From Amorphoplanes digitatis (GTDB lineage Bacteria > Actinomycetota > Actinomycetes > Mycobacteriales > Micromonosporaceae): a stretch of DNA of 64,000 nt. Shown piece after piece: positions 41,541 through 51,191 of this stretch (the first letter of the stretch is position 1; each line of letters begins with the position of its first letter). The stretch covers positions 7,620,501 to 7,684,500 of the forward strand of contig NZ_JACHNH010000001.1 in NCBI RefSeq assembly GCF_014205335.1, in the 5' to 3' direction. A model generated the notes under the pieces. That model was not told the origin of the DNA. It did not search any database and saw only the letters and a program-made list of their open reading frames with translations. Position numbers and translations under genes: made by a program.

Positions 41541-42452
41541 TCAGCCGCAGGCGGCTTTGGCGGCCGGCTCCGCCGCGGCGAGGGCCACCTCGTCCTGGGC
41601 CGGTGCCGCCTGCGTCGATTCCAGCAGCGGCGCGGCCGAGGAGGCCGAAGCGCTCGGCGACGGCGACGCCTTCGAGGGCGACGGCGACGCCTTCTTCTTC
41701 GCCGGTACGGGTGCCGCCTCGGCGGACGAGCCGGTCGCGAACCGTACGGACGTCGTCTGGCGCTTCTGCGGCAGCAGCCTGATGTTCTTCGCCGTGATGG
41801 TCTTGCCGTAGACGTCGGTCATGCGGACCTGGAACGGGCCGGAGCCCGTCTGCCCGTCGATGATCCAGACGTTGTAGTCCTGGAGCGCCGCCTTCTTCCA
41901 CGCGCCGCCCGGGCCCTTGGCCTGCACCGACCTGATCGGGTTGGAGTGGTTGTCGATCGTCACGGCCCAGTAGTACTGCGAGGTGCCCTCGACGAAGGTG
42001 ATGCTCAGCGGGCCGGGCGCCGGCGCGTTCGGCACCGCCCGGTAGGTGATCGGGATGATGCCGTCGATCTCCTTGCCGATCCGGTTGAACGCCGTGCGGC
42101 TCAGGTCGAGGTGGCCGGCGGGGCACTCCGGGCAGGAGTCGAAGACCTTGACGCGGACCTTGCCCTTGGGCCCGGTCACGTCGAGGTAGGAGCCGCAGGC
42201 CATCGCGCCCGAGTACTCGGTGCGGCCGAGGGCGACGTACAGGTCGTCGGCGGGTGGCTTGGTGGAGCAGTTGCCCTGGGTGCCGGCCAGGTCGTAGAAC
42301 GTCGCCTTGCCCTTGTGCTTGGCGCTGCTCGGCGGGGCCGCGCACGCGGAGCCGCCGTTTTGCAGCAGCATGGCCACGCCGAGGACGCCGGCGAGCAGCA
42401 CGGCGCCGCCGGTGGCGAGCCAGCGGGGTGCGAGAAGGCGATGACCGGTCAC
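41541..42452 (-). CDS. Bacterial expansin-like protein (DPBB plus CBM63-type domain)
   Basis: A 303-residue secreted protein. After an N-terminal export segment (GAVLLAGVLGVAMLL) comes a double-psi beta-barrel domain with the expansin marks GKATFYDLAGTQGNCST, AMACGSYLDVTGPKG, VFDSCPECPAGHLDLSR and IIPITYRAVP. A beta-sandwich cellulose-binding domain follows (YYWAVTIDNHSNPIRSVQA, PFQVRMTDVYGK). The tail is Lys/Ser/Pro/Ala-rich and probably spans the wall. Expansins loosen cellulose networks without hydrolysis. With the CBM2 glycosidase and acetylxylan esterase it supports a plant-matter lifestyle. No catalytic activity is expected. Confidence 0.85.
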   Translation of the reverse strand: MTGHRLLAPRWLATGGAVLLAGVLGVAMLLQNGGSACAAPPSSAKHKGKATFYDLAGTQGNCSTKPPADDLYVALGRTEYSGAMACGSYLDVTGPKGKVRVKVFDSCPECPAGHLDLSRTAFNRIGKEIDGIIPITYRAVPNAPAPGPLSITFVEGTSQYYWAVTIDNHSNPIRSVQAKGPGGAWKKAALQDYNVWIIDGQTGSGPFQVRMTDVYGKTITAKNIRLLPQKRQTTSVRFATGSSAEAAPVPAKKKASPSPSKASPSPSASASSAAPLLESTQAAPAQDEVALAAAEPAAKAACG

Positions 42453-42495
42453 GCTGACGCATCCTTCGCGGCCGCGCCACCCGCGGGCAACCCTC

Positions 42496-43299
42496 CTAAG
42501 ACAGAGCTAAGGAAGTCTCCCCCGCCCGGATGACCCCGGTGCACCCCGGCGCCAGGTCCGGGATGAGGTTGATGCCGAAGCGCAGCCCGTCGGCGAACCG
42601 GCGGTGCCGGCCGAGCACGCGCAGGGGCTGCCGCCCGACCTCGCCGGTCTCCTGATCGACGGTCGTCACCACGCAGCGGCGGCACGCGTCGGCCGCGCGG
42701 AACGTCACGTCGCCGATCCGCAGGCGGGAGCCGAGCCAGTCGTCCTCGGCCCAGGGCGGCGCACCGGCGACGACGATGTTGGGCCGGAAGCGGGTCATCG
42801 GCACGGGTTCGTCGCCGGTCTCGAGCAGCCAGTCGTTTACCGCGTCGAGGGAGGCGGCGTTGGTGAGCAGCAGCGGGTACCCGTCCGCGAGGCTGACCCG
42901 GTCGCTGGGCAGCGCGTGCTCCGCGATGGGCCGGGCGGTGGTGTCGGCGAGCCAGGCCAGCCGGGCCGGCCGCCCGAGGAACGCGGAGACGAACTCCGTG
43001 GCGGGCACCGCGATGCGCGCGGCGAGCGGGGGTTTCGAGCCGAAGACCCGGATTGTCTCTTTCGGACCGTCCACCGGCTCGTCGACGCGGAACCCGTTCA
43101 ACTCCAGCCCGCCGGGGCGCGGCACCGGCCGCAGCCCGGTCAGCCCCGGCGCCTCCCGCTGCGTGATGCCGACCCCGTCGGGGTCGATGACCATCCACCG
43201 GCGGTCGCCGGCGAGACCACAGGGCTCCACCAGCGCCTCGTCGTGGTCCAGGCGGTGACCACCCTTGACCGGGTACGTGTGCAGCGAGCTGATCCGCAT
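42496..43299 (-). CDS. MOSC-domain protein, molybdenum-cofactor type
   Basis: A 267-residue protein with the N-terminal beta-barrel (SLHTYPVKGGHRLDHDEALV, GLAGDRRWMV) and the C-terminal MOSC domain, with its conserved Cys in ADACRRCVVTTVD. Such proteins handle sulfur transfer for the molybdenum cofactor or act as reductases of N-hydroxylated compounds. The ATG lies six bases after TACGCT (43306-43311 on the minus strand), a leaderless layout. Divergent from the hut regulator. Confidence 0.9.
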   Translation of the reverse strand: MRISSLHTYPVKGGHRLDHDEALVEPCGLAGDRRWMVIDPDGVGITQREAPGLTGLRPVPRPGGLELNGFRVDEPVDGPKETIRVFGSKPPLAARIAVPATEFVSAFLGRPARLAWLADTTARPIAEHALPSDRVSLADGYPLLLTNAASLDAVNDWLLETGDEPVPMTRFRPNIVVAGAPPWAEDDWLGSRLRIGDVTFRAADACRRCVVTTVDQETGEVGRQPLRVLGRHRRFADGLRFGINLIPDLAPGCTGVIRAGETSLALS

Positions 43300-43418
43300 C
43301 CGACCAGCGTATGCGGGTGGCCGCGCACCCGCGGTCCGCCGCCGGACCGGGCGGCGGAGTCATGATCTCCGGGACGGTGGCGGCCGTTTCCCCCGCAAAG
43401 CGGACGACCCCTAGCCTG

Positions 43419-43440
43419 TGAAAGTTTTCATGCATAGTCT
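43419..43440 (+). promoter_or_regulatory. Probable RpiR operator and -10 box before the hut operon
   Basis: TGAAAGTTTTCA at 43419-43430 is a near-perfect palindrome (TGAAA/TTTCA) of the kind used by RpiR-family regulators. TAGTCT at 43435-43440 is a -10-like box six bases before the GTG of the regulator gene. Binding there would block the promoter, so the regulator probably controls its own operon. Confidence 0.5.
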
Positions 43441-43446
43441 GCTGTT

Positions 43447-44295
43447 GTGAATGACGGAGTTGTCAGGACGGCCGAGCGGGTGCTGGATCTCTTCCAGGGC
43501 GCCCGGCTGACACCGACGCAGCGGCGGATCGCGCACAGCCTGGTCCAGCACGCCTCCTCCGCGGCCTATCTCTCCGCGGCCGAGGTCGCGGAGCTGGCCG
43601 GGGTGAGCCAGCCGTCGGTGACCCGGTTCGCCATGGCCCTGGGCTATCCGGGCTACCCCGCCCTGCGGCGCGAGCTGCGCGCCCTGGTCGGGGTCGGCGC
43701 CGCGCCGGCCGACAACGGCGACAACGCCACGCAGCGGGCGCTGCGGGCCGAGACGCGGCATCTCGAGCAGATGGCCGACCAGTTGAGCAGCCTCGACGCG
43801 GTGCGCAAGGCGGCCGGGCTGCTGTCGGCCAGCCGGCCGCTGCCGGTGCTGGGCATGCGCGCGGCCGGTCCGCTCGCGGCCTATTTCGGGTATTTCGCCG
43901 CCAAGGTGCTGCCGGATGTGCGGGTTCTCGACGGCGGGGGCACGATGCTGCTGGACCGCCTGGATCAGGCCCGCGCGGCCGGTGCGACTGCGATGCTGGC
44001 GATCGTGCTGCCGCGTTATCCGCGCGAGACACTTGAATTGATCCGTGAGGCCCGCAGCACCGGCCTGGCCGTCGTGGCGCTCACCGACTCGGCGGTCAGC
44101 CCGGCCGCCGAGCACGCCGACGTCGTCCTGCCCGCGCCGGTCGGAACACAGCTCGTGTTCGACCTGCACACCGGCCCGATGGCGATGGCGATGGTGCTGC
44201 TGCAGGCGATGTGCGACGCCGCGCCCGAGCAGACACAGGCCCGCCTGGAGGAGTTCGAGGCGACCGCCTCCCGCCGCCACATCTTTGAAGCGTGA
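43447..44295 (+). CDS. MurR/RpiR-family regulator of the hut operon
   Basis: A 282-residue regulator. The N-terminal HTH_6 domain ([40 protein letters not shown]) is followed by a SIS domain, which usually binds phosphosugars, here perhaps a histidine breakdown product. The GTG has no Shine-Dalgarno sequence but a -10-like box six bases upstream. It precedes hutU by 11 bases on the same strand and so is probably the first gene of the hut transcript and its regulator. Confidence 0.88.
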   Translation: MNDGVVRTAERVLDLFQGARLTPTQRRIAHSLVQHASSAAYLSAAEVAELAGVSQPSVTRFAMALGYPGYPALRRELRALVGVGAAPADNGDNATQRALRAETRHLEQMADQLSSLDAVRKAAGLLSASRPLPVLGMRAAGPLAAYFGYFAAKVLPDVRVLDGGGTMLLDRLDQARAAGATAMLAIVLPRYPRETLELIREARSTGLAVVALTDSAVSPAAEHADVVLPAPVGTQLVFDLHTGPMAMAMVLLQAMCDAAPEQTQARLEEFEATASRRHIFEA

Positions 44296-44306
44296 AGGAG
44301 CATTCG

Positions 44307-45938
44307 ATGTCGATCCGAGCGACGCGCGGCACCGCCCGTACCGCCAAGGGGTGGCCCCAGGAGGCCGCCAAGCGGATGCTGATGAACAACCTCGACCCCG
44401 ACGTCGCCGAGCGCCCCGACGACCTGGTGGTCTACGGCGGCACCGGGCGCGCGGCCCGGGACTGGCCCTCGTTCCACGCGATCGTGCGGGAGCTGGACGT
44501 GCTCGCGGACGACGAGACACTGCTGGTGCAGTCGGGCCGGCCGGTCGGCGTGTTCCGCACCCACGAGTGGGCGCCGCGGGTGCTGCTGGCGAACTCGAAC
44601 CTGGTCGGCGACTGGGCCACCTGGCCGGAGTTCCGCCGCCTGGAGAAGCTCGGCCTGACCATGTACGGCCAGATGACCGCCGGCTCCTGGATCTACATCG
44701 GCACCCAGGGCATCCTCCAGGGCACCTACGAGACGTTCGCGGCCGTCGCGGCCAAGCGCTACGGCGGCGACCTGTCGGGGACGCTCACGCTGACCGCCGG
44801 CTGCGGCGGCATGGGCGGCGCGCAGCCGCTCGCGGTGACGATGAACGGCGGCGCCTGCCTGATCGTCGACGTGGACGAGTCCCGGCTGCGCCGCCGGGTC
44901 AAGGACCGCTACCTGGACACGGTGGCCGCGGACCTGGACGACGCCGTCGCGCAGGCCGAGGCGGCCAAGCGGGACCGCGTCGCGCGGAGCATCGGCGTGG
45001 TGGGCAACGCCGCCGAGGTCTTCCCCGAGCTGCTGCGCCGGGGCGTGGCGATCGACATCGTCACCGACCAGACCAGCGCGCACGACCCGCTGAGCTACGT
45101 GCCGATCGGCGTCGACGTGGCCGACTACGCCGAGTACGCCGCGGCCAAGCCGGAGGAGTTCACCGAGCGGGCCCGGGCGAGCATGGCGGCGCACGTCGAG
45201 GCCATGGTCGGCTTCCTGGACGGCGGCGCCGAGGTGTTCGACTACGGCAACTCGATCCGCGGTGAGGCACAGCTCGGCGGCTACGAGCGGGCGTTCGCGT
45301 TCCCCGGCTTCGTGCCGGCGTACATCCGGCCGCTGTTCGCCGAGGGCAAGGGTCCGTTCCGCTGGGCGGCGCTCTCCGGCGACCCGGCCGACATCGCCGC
45401 CACCGACCGCGCGGTGCTGGACCTCTTCCCCGAGAACGAGCCGCTGGCCCGGTGGATCCGGATGGCCGGCGAGCGGGTCGCGTTCCAGGGGCTGCCGGCG
45501 CGGATCTGCTGGCTCGGCTACGGCGAGCGGGACAAGGCCGGCGTGCGCTTCAACGACATGGTCGCCCGCGGCGAGGTCTCCGCGCCGCTGGTCATCGGCC
45601 GCGACCACCTCGACGCCGGTTCGGTCGCCTCGCCGTACCGCGAGACCGAGGCGATGCTGGACGGCTCGGACGCGATCGCCGACTGGCCGCTGCTCAACGC
45701 GATGATCAACACCGCGAGCGGGGCCAGCTGGGTCTCGATCCACCACGGCGGCGGCGTCGGCATCGGCCGCTCGATCCACGCCGGCCAGGTCTGCGTCGCC
45801 GACGGCACCGCGCTGGCCGGCCAGAAGATCGAGCGGGTGCTCACCAACGACCCCGGCATGGGCGTGATCCGGCACGTCGACGCCGGCTACGAGTCCGCGG
45901 CCGCCGCGGACGTGCACATCCCGATGAGGGACTCATGA
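44307..45938 (+). CDS. hutU: Urocanate hydratase
   Basis: A 543-residue HutU, which adds water to urocanate to give imidazolone propionate, with NAD+ as electrophile. Seen are the NAD-binding [17 protein letters not shown] and the conserved Cys region [16 protein letters not shown]. Near-full family length. The ATG at 44307 has GAAGGAG six bases upstream, better than the in-frame GTG at 44292. The stop overlaps the next start (ATGA). Confidence 0.95.
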   Translation: MSIRATRGTARTAKGWPQEAAKRMLMNNLDPDVAERPDDLVVYGGTGRAARDWPSFHAIVRELDVLADDETLLVQSGRPVGVFRTHEWAPRVLLANSNLVGDWATWPEFRRLEKLGLTMYGQMTAGSWIYIGTQGILQGTYETFAAVAAKRYGGDLSGTLTLTAGCGGMGGAQPLAVTMNGGACLIVDVDESRLRRRVKDRYLDTVAADLDDAVAQAEAAKRDRVARSIGVVGNAAEVFPELLRRGVAIDIVTDQTSAHDPLSYVPIGVDVADYAEYAAAKPEEFTERARASMAAHVEAMVGFLDGGAEVFDYGNSIRGEAQLGGYERAFAFPGFVPAYIRPLFAEGKGPFRWAALSGDPADIAATDRAVLDLFPENEPLARWIRMAGERVAFQGLPARICWLGYGERDKAGVRFNDMVARGEVSAPLVIGRDHLDAGSVASPYRETEAMLDGSDAIADWPLLNAMINTASGASWVSIHHGGGVGIGRSIHAGQVCVADGTALAGQKIERVLTNDPGMGVIRHVDAGYESAAAADVHIPMRDS

Positions 45939-47110
45939 GCGCGGCCTTTGCGCGGCTCTGGGCCGAGATCGCGCCGATCGGCCGCGAAGACAACGGCGGT
46001 TATCTCCGGTACGCCCTGAGCGAGCCGGAGCTGAGGTTACGCGACTGGTTCCGCGACCAGGCGGACCGGCGCGACATGACCGTGACCGAGGACGGCAACG
46101 GCAACCTGTTCGCCTGGTGGGGCACGCCGTGGGCGCCCGGGACCGTGCTGACCGGCTCGCACTTCGACTCGGTGCCGCACGGCGGCGGGTACGACGGGCC
46201 GCTCGGCATCGTCAGCGCGTTCCTCGCCGTCGACCTGCTCCGGGAGCGCGGGGTGACCCCCGCGCGGCCGATCGGCGTCGCCGCCTTCGTCGAGGAGGAG
46301 GGCGGCCGCTTCGGCGTGCCCTGCCTCGGCTCGCGGTTGATGACCGGCGCGATCGACCCGGACCGGGCGGCGGCGCTGCGCGACCGCGACGGCGTGACGT
46401 TCGGCGAGGCGCTCGGCGCCCGGCCGGCGGGTGCGTCGTCCCTGCTGGCGTCCCGGGTGGCCGCGGTGGTCGAGCTGCACATCGAGCAGGGCCGGGCCCT
46501 GGAGGTGCCGGTCGGTGTCGCGAGCGCGATCTGGCCGCACGGCCGCTGGCGGATGGACTTCACCGGCGACGGGGACCACGCGGGCACCACCCGGATGATC
46601 GACCGGCACGACCCGATGCTGACGTTCGCGCACACGGTGCTGGCCGCCGACCGGGAGGCGCGGCTCGCCGGTGCGCACGCCACGATCGGCCGGGTCTCGG
46701 TCGAGCCGAACGCCACGAACGCGATCCCGTCGCTGGTCCGCGGCTGGCTGGACGCCCGCGCGGCGGACACACCGACGATGGAACGCCTGGTCGAGGCCGT
46801 GGTGAAGCAGGCGGTGGAGCGGGCCGGCCAGGACGGCACGCAGGTCAGCGTCGAGCCCGAGTCGGTCTCGCCGGAGGTCGCGTTCGACACTTCGCTGGCC
46901 GGGCGGCTGTCCGCCCTGCTCGGCGGCGCGCCGATCCTGCCGACCGGCGCCGGTCACGACGCGGGCGTGCTGTCGGCGCACGTGCCGACCGCGATGCTCT
47001 TCGTCCGCAACCCCACCGGGGTCTCGCACGCACCCGCCGAGCACGCGTCCGATGAGGACTGCGGCGCCGGCGTCGAGGCGCTGGCGACCGTTCTCGCGGA
47101 GTTGACATGA
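45935..47110 (+). CDS. M20-family amidohydrolase (AllC-like) in the hut operon
   Basis: A 391-residue Zn amidohydrolase of the allantoate amidohydrolase / N-carbamoyl-amino-acid hydrolase group. Metal and catalytic motifs are [37 protein letters not shown] and the C-terminal His in [11 protein letters not shown]. No classic N-formylglutamate amidohydrolase (HutG) is seen in the operon, although HutF makes N-formimidoyl-derived N-formylglutamate. The simplest reading is that this enzyme takes that last step, cleaving an N-formyl or similar N-acyl group from glutamate. It overlaps hutU and hutF by four bases each. The family call is firm; the step is inference. Confidence 0.85.
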   Translation: MSAAFARLWAEIAPIGREDNGGYLRYALSEPELRLRDWFRDQADRRDMTVTEDGNGNLFAWWGTPWAPGTVLTGSHFDSVPHGGGYDGPLGIVSAFLAVDLLRERGVTPARPIGVAAFVEEEGGRFGVPCLGSRLMTGAIDPDRAAALRDRDGVTFGEALGARPAGASSLLASRVAAVVELHIEQGRALEVPVGVASAIWPHGRWRMDFTGDGDHAGTTRMIDRHDPMLTFAHTVLAADREARLAGAHATIGRVSVEPNATNAIPSLVRGWLDARAADTPTMERLVEAVVKQAVERAGQDGTQVSVEPESVSPEVAFDTSLAGRLSALLGGAPILPTGAGHDAGVLSAHVPTAMLFVRNPTGVSHAPAEHASDEDCGAGVEALATVLAELT

Positions 47111-48381
47111 CCTACTTCGCCGAGCACGCGTGGGTCGGCGGTGCCGTCGCGCGCAACGTGCGGATCGAGGTGAGCGACGGCCGCTTCACCGCGGTGACCC
47201 CGGACTCGCCTGCCGGCGGCACCCGGCTGCCCGGCCTGGTGCTGCCCGGGCTGGCGAACGCGCACTCGCACGCGTTCCACCGGGCGTTGCGCGGCCGCAC
47301 GCACGGCGACCGCGGCAGCTTCTGGACCTGGCGCGAGCTGATGTACTCCGTGGCCGGGCGCCTCGACCCCGACAGCTACCTGGCCCTGGCCCGGGCCGTG
47401 TACGGCGAGATGGCCCTGGCCGGGATCACCTGCGTCGGCGAGTTCCACTACCTGCACCACGGGCCGGACGGCACCGCGTACGACGATCCGAACGCGATGG
47501 GGCACGCGCTCATCGAGGCAGCCCGCGAGGCCGGCATCCGGATCACGTTGCTGGACACCCTCTACCTGACGTCCAGCGTGGACGGCAAGCCGCTCGAGGG
47601 CGTGCAGCGCCGCTTCGGCGACCGGGGCCTCGACGGCTGGGAGGACCGGGTCGCCGCGCTGCGGCCCGCGCCGCACGCGCTGATCGGCGCGGCGGTGCAC
47701 TCGGTACGGGCCGTGCCCGCGCGTTTCCTCACCGGGCTCGCCGGACGCGCCCCGCTGCACGTGCACCTGTCGGAGCAGCGCGCCGAGAACGAACAGTGCA
47801 AGGCCGTGCATGGCTGCACACCCACCGAGCTGCTGCTGCGGCACGGCATCCTCGGCCCGGGCACCACCGCCGTCCACGCGACCCACCTCACCGACGCCGA
47901 CGTCAAGGCGCTCGGCGGCAGCGGCACGAACGTCTGCCTGTGCCCGACCACCGAACGCGACCTGGCCGACGGCATCGGCCGCGGCCGGGACCTGGCCGAC
48001 GCCGGGGTCACGCTGAGCCTCGGCAGCGACAGCCAGGCCGTCATCGACCTCTTCGAGGAGGCCCGCGGCGTCGAGCTGGACGAGCGGCTCGCCACCGAGC
48101 GGCGCGGCCACTTCACCCCGGCCGAGCTGCTCTCTGCGGCGACCGCGCACGGCTCGCTTGGCTGGTCGGACGCCGGCCGCATCGCCGTCGGCGACCGGGC
48201 CGACCTGGTCGCGGTCTCGCTGGAGAGCGTCCGCACGGCCGGCGTCGACCCGGCCGGCGCGGTGTTCGCGGCGACGGCCGCCGACGTCACCCACGTGGTC
48301 GCCGACGGCCGCCTCATCGTGGACGAAGGCCGGCACACCGGCTTCGACGTGGCCTCAGCACTGCGGGAGGCCCTGTCATGA
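47107..48381 (+). CDS. hutF: Formimidoylglutamate deiminase
   Basis: A 424-residue amidohydrolase-superfamily enzyme that turns N-formimidoyl-L-glutamate into N-formyl-L-glutamate and ammonia. Metal ligands are seen in [11 protein letters not shown] (His-x-His), HVHLSEQ, VHATHL and [10 protein letters not shown] (Asp). The ATG overlaps the preceding stop. Its stop overlaps the start of a 26-residue ORF that links it to hutI. Presence of HutF fixes the operon as the deiminase branch of histidine breakdown. Confidence 0.93.
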   Translation: MTYFAEHAWVGGAVARNVRIEVSDGRFTAVTPDSPAGGTRLPGLVLPGLANAHSHAFHRALRGRTHGDRGSFWTWRELMYSVAGRLDPDSYLALARAVYGEMALAGITCVGEFHYLHHGPDGTAYDDPNAMGHALIEAAREAGIRITLLDTLYLTSSVDGKPLEGVQRRFGDRGLDGWEDRVAALRPAPHALIGAAVHSVRAVPARFLTGLAGRAPLHVHLSEQRAENEQCKAVHGCTPTELLLRHGILGPGTTAVHATHLTDADVKALGGSGTNVCLCPTTERDLADGIGRGRDLADAGVTLSLGSDSQAVIDLFEEARGVELDERLATERRGHFTPAELLSAATAHGSLGWSDAGRIAVGDRADLVAVSLESVRTAGVDPAGAVFAATAADVTHVVADGRLIVDEGRHTGFDVASALREALS

Positions 48382-48458
48382 GCGAGCTTGCGAGCGAATC
48401 ATCAACTCAGTTCCGAGCTCATGTCGTCGCCGGAGCGCCAGCGGAGGTGGCGGCATGA
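48378..48458 (+). CDS. 26-residue small ORF coupling hutF to hutI
   Basis: ATG at 48378 overlaps the hutF stop (ATGA) and the ORF's own TGA overlaps the hutI start (ATGA). GGGAGG lies seven bases before its ATG, a better ribosome binding site than most in this operon. It encodes [15 protein letters not shown] followed by [11 protein letters not shown]. It starts with the DNA string GAGCGAGCTTGCGAGCGAATCATC, split here as GAGCGAGCTTGC and GAGCGAATCATC, which I recall as a common dispersed repeat in Micromonosporaceae. It may be a translated linker made by repeat insertion rather than a functional peptide. Confidence 0.5.
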   Translation: MSELASESSTQFRAHVVAGAPAEVAA

Positions 48459-49603
48459 GTCTTCTGGTCACCAACATCGGTGAGCTGGTCACCAACGATC
48501 CCGACACCGGGGTGCTGCTCGACGCGGCCGTGGTTCTCGACGGCGAGCGGATCGTCTGGGCCGGGCCTCGGCTCAGCGCACCCGACGCCGACGAGCGCCT
48601 CGACGCCGGCGGCGGGGCGGTAATACCCGGCTTCGTGGACAGCCACGCGCACCTCGTCTTCGCCGGCGACCGGGCCGGCGAGTTCGAGGCGCGGATGAAC
48701 GGCGAGCCGTACACCGGCGGCGGCATCCGCACGACCGTCGCCGCCACCCGCGCCGCCGGCGACGACGAGCTGCTGGCGGGTGCGCGGCGGCTCGTGCTGG
48801 AGGCACGGCGGCAGGGCACCACCACGGTCGAGATCAAGAGCGGCTACGGCCTGAGCGTCGAGGACGAGGCCCGCAGCCTGCGGATCGCCCGGCAGCTCAC
48901 CGACGAGACCACGTTCCTCGGCGCGCACGTCGTCCCGGCCGAGTACGCCGACGACCCCGACGGCTACGTCGCGCTGGTCAGCGGGCCGATGCTCGAGGCC
49001 GTCACGCCGTACGCGAAATGGATCGACGTCTTCTGCGACCGGGGCGCCTTCGACGGTGACCAGGCCCGGGAGGTGCTGACCGCGGGCGTGAAGGCCGGGC
49101 TGATGCCGCGGGTGCACGCCAACCAGCTCGTCGCCGGGCCGGGCGTGCGGCTCGCCGTCGAGCTCGGCGCCGCCAGCGCCGATCACTGCACCCACCTGAG
49201 CGACGCGGACGTCGCCGCCCTGGCCGGCTCGGAGACCGTCGCGACGCTGCTGCCCGGCGCCGAGTTCTCGACCCGCTCGCCGTACCCGGACGCCCGCCGG
49301 CTGCTCGACGCCGGCGTGACCGTCGCCCTGGCGACGGACTGCAACCCGGGTTCGTCGTACACGTCCTCGATGCCGTTCTGCCTGGCGCTCGCCGTCCGCG
49401 AGATGCGGATGACGCCGGCGGAGGCCCTGTGGGCCGCGACCGCGGGCGGCGCCCGCGCGCTGCGCCGCGACGACATCGGCGTCGTGCGCGCCGGGGCGCG
49501 CGGCGACCTCGTCGTCCTCGACGCCCCCTCCTACCTGCACCTGGCCTACCGGCCCGGCGTTCCCCTGATCAAGACAGTTCTGCACGACGGAGTGCCCCAA
49601 TGA
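48455..49603 (+). CDS. hutI: Imidazolonepropionase
   Basis: A 382-residue amidohydrolase that opens imidazolone propionate to N-formimidoyl-L-glutamate. Ligand motifs are [14 protein letters not shown] (His-x-His), [14 protein letters not shown] and the Asp in [19 protein letters not shown] lies nine bases before the ATG. Coupled to the small ORF upstream and to hutH downstream (ATGA). Confidence 0.95.
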   Translation: MSLLVTNIGELVTNDPDTGVLLDAAVVLDGERIVWAGPRLSAPDADERLDAGGGAVIPGFVDSHAHLVFAGDRAGEFEARMNGEPYTGGGIRTTVAATRAAGDDELLAGARRLVLEARRQGTTTVEIKSGYGLSVEDEARSLRIARQLTDETTFLGAHVVPAEYADDPDGYVALVSGPMLEAVTPYAKWIDVFCDRGAFDGDQAREVLTAGVKAGLMPRVHANQLVAGPGVRLAVELGAASADHCTHLSDADVAALAGSETVATLLPGAEFSTRSPYPDARRLLDAGVTVALATDCNPGSSYTSSMPFCLALAVREMRMTPAEALWAATAGGARALRRDDIGVVRAGARGDLVVLDAPSYLHLAYRPGVPLIKTVLHDGVPQ

Positions 49604-51135
49604 CAGTTTTTGTTGAACCCACCGGCATCACGCCCGCCGACGTCGTCGCGGTCGCCCGCCACGACGCGCGGGTCGAGCTCACCGACGCCGCCCGCGAGGC
49701 GATGGCCCGCAGCCGCGACATCGTCGACTCGATCGAGGCCTCCGGCCGGCCGGTCTACGGGGTGTCGACCGGCTTCGGCGCCCTGGCGAACACCTCCATC
49801 GCCCCGGAGCGCCGGGCGGAGTTGCAGCACGCGCTGATCCGCTCGCACGCCGCGGGCATCGGCGCGCCGATGCCGCGCGAGGTGGTCCGCGCGATGATGC
49901 TGCTGCGGGTGCGCTCGCTCGCCATGGGCCTGTCCGGTGTCCGGCCGGTGCTCGCGCAGGGCCTTGTCGACCTGCTCAACAACGACATCACGCCGTGGGT
50001 GCCCGAGCACGGCTCGCTGGGCGCCTCCGGTGACCTCGCGCCGCTCGCGCACTGCGCGCTGGCGCTGCTCGGCGAGGGCTGGGTGCTGGGCAAGGACGGC
50101 GCGCGACTGTCGGCGGCCGACGCGCTGCACGGCGCCGGGCTGGAGCCGCTCGAGCTGGCCGCCAAGGAGGGCCTGGCGCTGATCAACGGCACCGACGGCA
50201 TGCTCGGCATGCTGCTGCTCGCGGTCGAGGACGCCACGCACCTGTTCGCGATGGCCGACGTGACCGCGGCGCTGGCGATCGAGGCGATGCTCGGCTCCGA
50301 CCGGCCGTTCATGCCCGAGCTGCACTCCATCCGGCCGCACCCCGGGCAGGCCGACTCGGCGGCGAACATCCACCGGCTGCTACAGGACTCGGCCATCATG
50401 GACTCGCACCGCGACGACCTGGCGCACGCCGTGCAGGACGCCTACTCGATGCGCTGCGCACCGCAGGTGGCCGGCGCGGCCCGCGACACGTGCGAGTTCG
50501 CCCGGACCACGGCCGAGCGGGAGCTGCGCTCGGTGGTGGACAACCCGGTCGTGCTCGGCGACGGCCGGGTCGAGTCCACCGGAAACTTCCACGGCGCCCC
50601 GCTGGGCTTCGCCGCGGACTTTCTCGGTATCGCCGCGGCCGAGGTCGGCGCGATCGCCGAGCGCCGCGTCGACCGGCTGCTGGACGTGACCCGCAACCGG
50701 TCGCTGCCGCCGTTCCTCGCGCCGGACGCGGGCGTCAACTCGGGCCTGATGATCGCCCAGTACACGGCCGCCGGGATCGTCGCGGAGAACCGGCGGCTGG
50801 CGTCGCCGGCCTCGGTGGACTCGCTGCCGACCAGCGGCATGCAGGAGGACCACGTCTCGATGGGCTGGGCCTCGGCGAAGAAGCTGCGGACCATCCTCGA
50901 CAACCTGACGAGCGTGCTCGCGGTCGAGCTGATCGCCGCGGTGCGGGGCATCCAGCTGCGTGCGCCGCTGACGCCGTCGCCCGCCGGGCGTGAGGCGGTC
51001 GCCGCGGTGGCCGCGTTCGCCGGCGAGCCCGGCCCGGACGTGTTCCTCGCGCCGGTGATGGAGCAGGCCCGCGGGGTCGTCTCCGGGCAGGCGCTGCGGG
51101 GCGCGATCGAGACCACGGTCGGGCCGCTGCGGTAA
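49600..51135 (+). CDS. hutH: Histidine ammonia-lyase
   Basis: A 511-residue HutH, the first enzyme of the pathway, converting histidine to urocanate and ammonia. The Ala-Ser-Gly that becomes the MIO cofactor is in [15 protein letters not shown]. The catalytic Tyr region ([14 protein letters not shown]) and the C-terminal [12 protein letters not shown] are intact. It ends the operon. No clear terminator is seen in the 56 bases before the next gene. Confidence 0.96.
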   Translation: MTVFVEPTGITPADVVAVARHDARVELTDAAREAMARSRDIVDSIEASGRPVYGVSTGFGALANTSIAPERRAELQHALIRSHAAGIGAPMPREVVRAMMLLRVRSLAMGLSGVRPVLAQGLVDLLNNDITPWVPEHGSLGASGDLAPLAHCALALLGEGWVLGKDGARLSAADALHGAGLEPLELAAKEGLALINGTDGMLGMLLLAVEDATHLFAMADVTAALAIEAMLGSDRPFMPELHSIRPHPGQADSAANIHRLLQDSAIMDSHRDDLAHAVQDAYSMRCAPQVAGAARDTCEFARTTAERELRSVVDNPVVLGDGRVESTGNFHGAPLGFAADFLGIAAAEVGAIAERRVDRLLDVTRNRSLPPFLAPDAGVNSGLMIAQYTAAGIVAENRRLASPASVDSLPTSGMQEDHVSMGWASAKKLRTILDNLTSVLAVELIAAVRGIQLRAPLTPSPAGREAVAAVAAFAGEPGPDVFLAPVMEQARGVVSGQALRGAIETTVGPLR

Positions 51136-51191
51136 CAGGGTCTGAACCCGCGGGGTGGCTCCGTGAAACCGAACGGGGCTAGCTTGCACCG

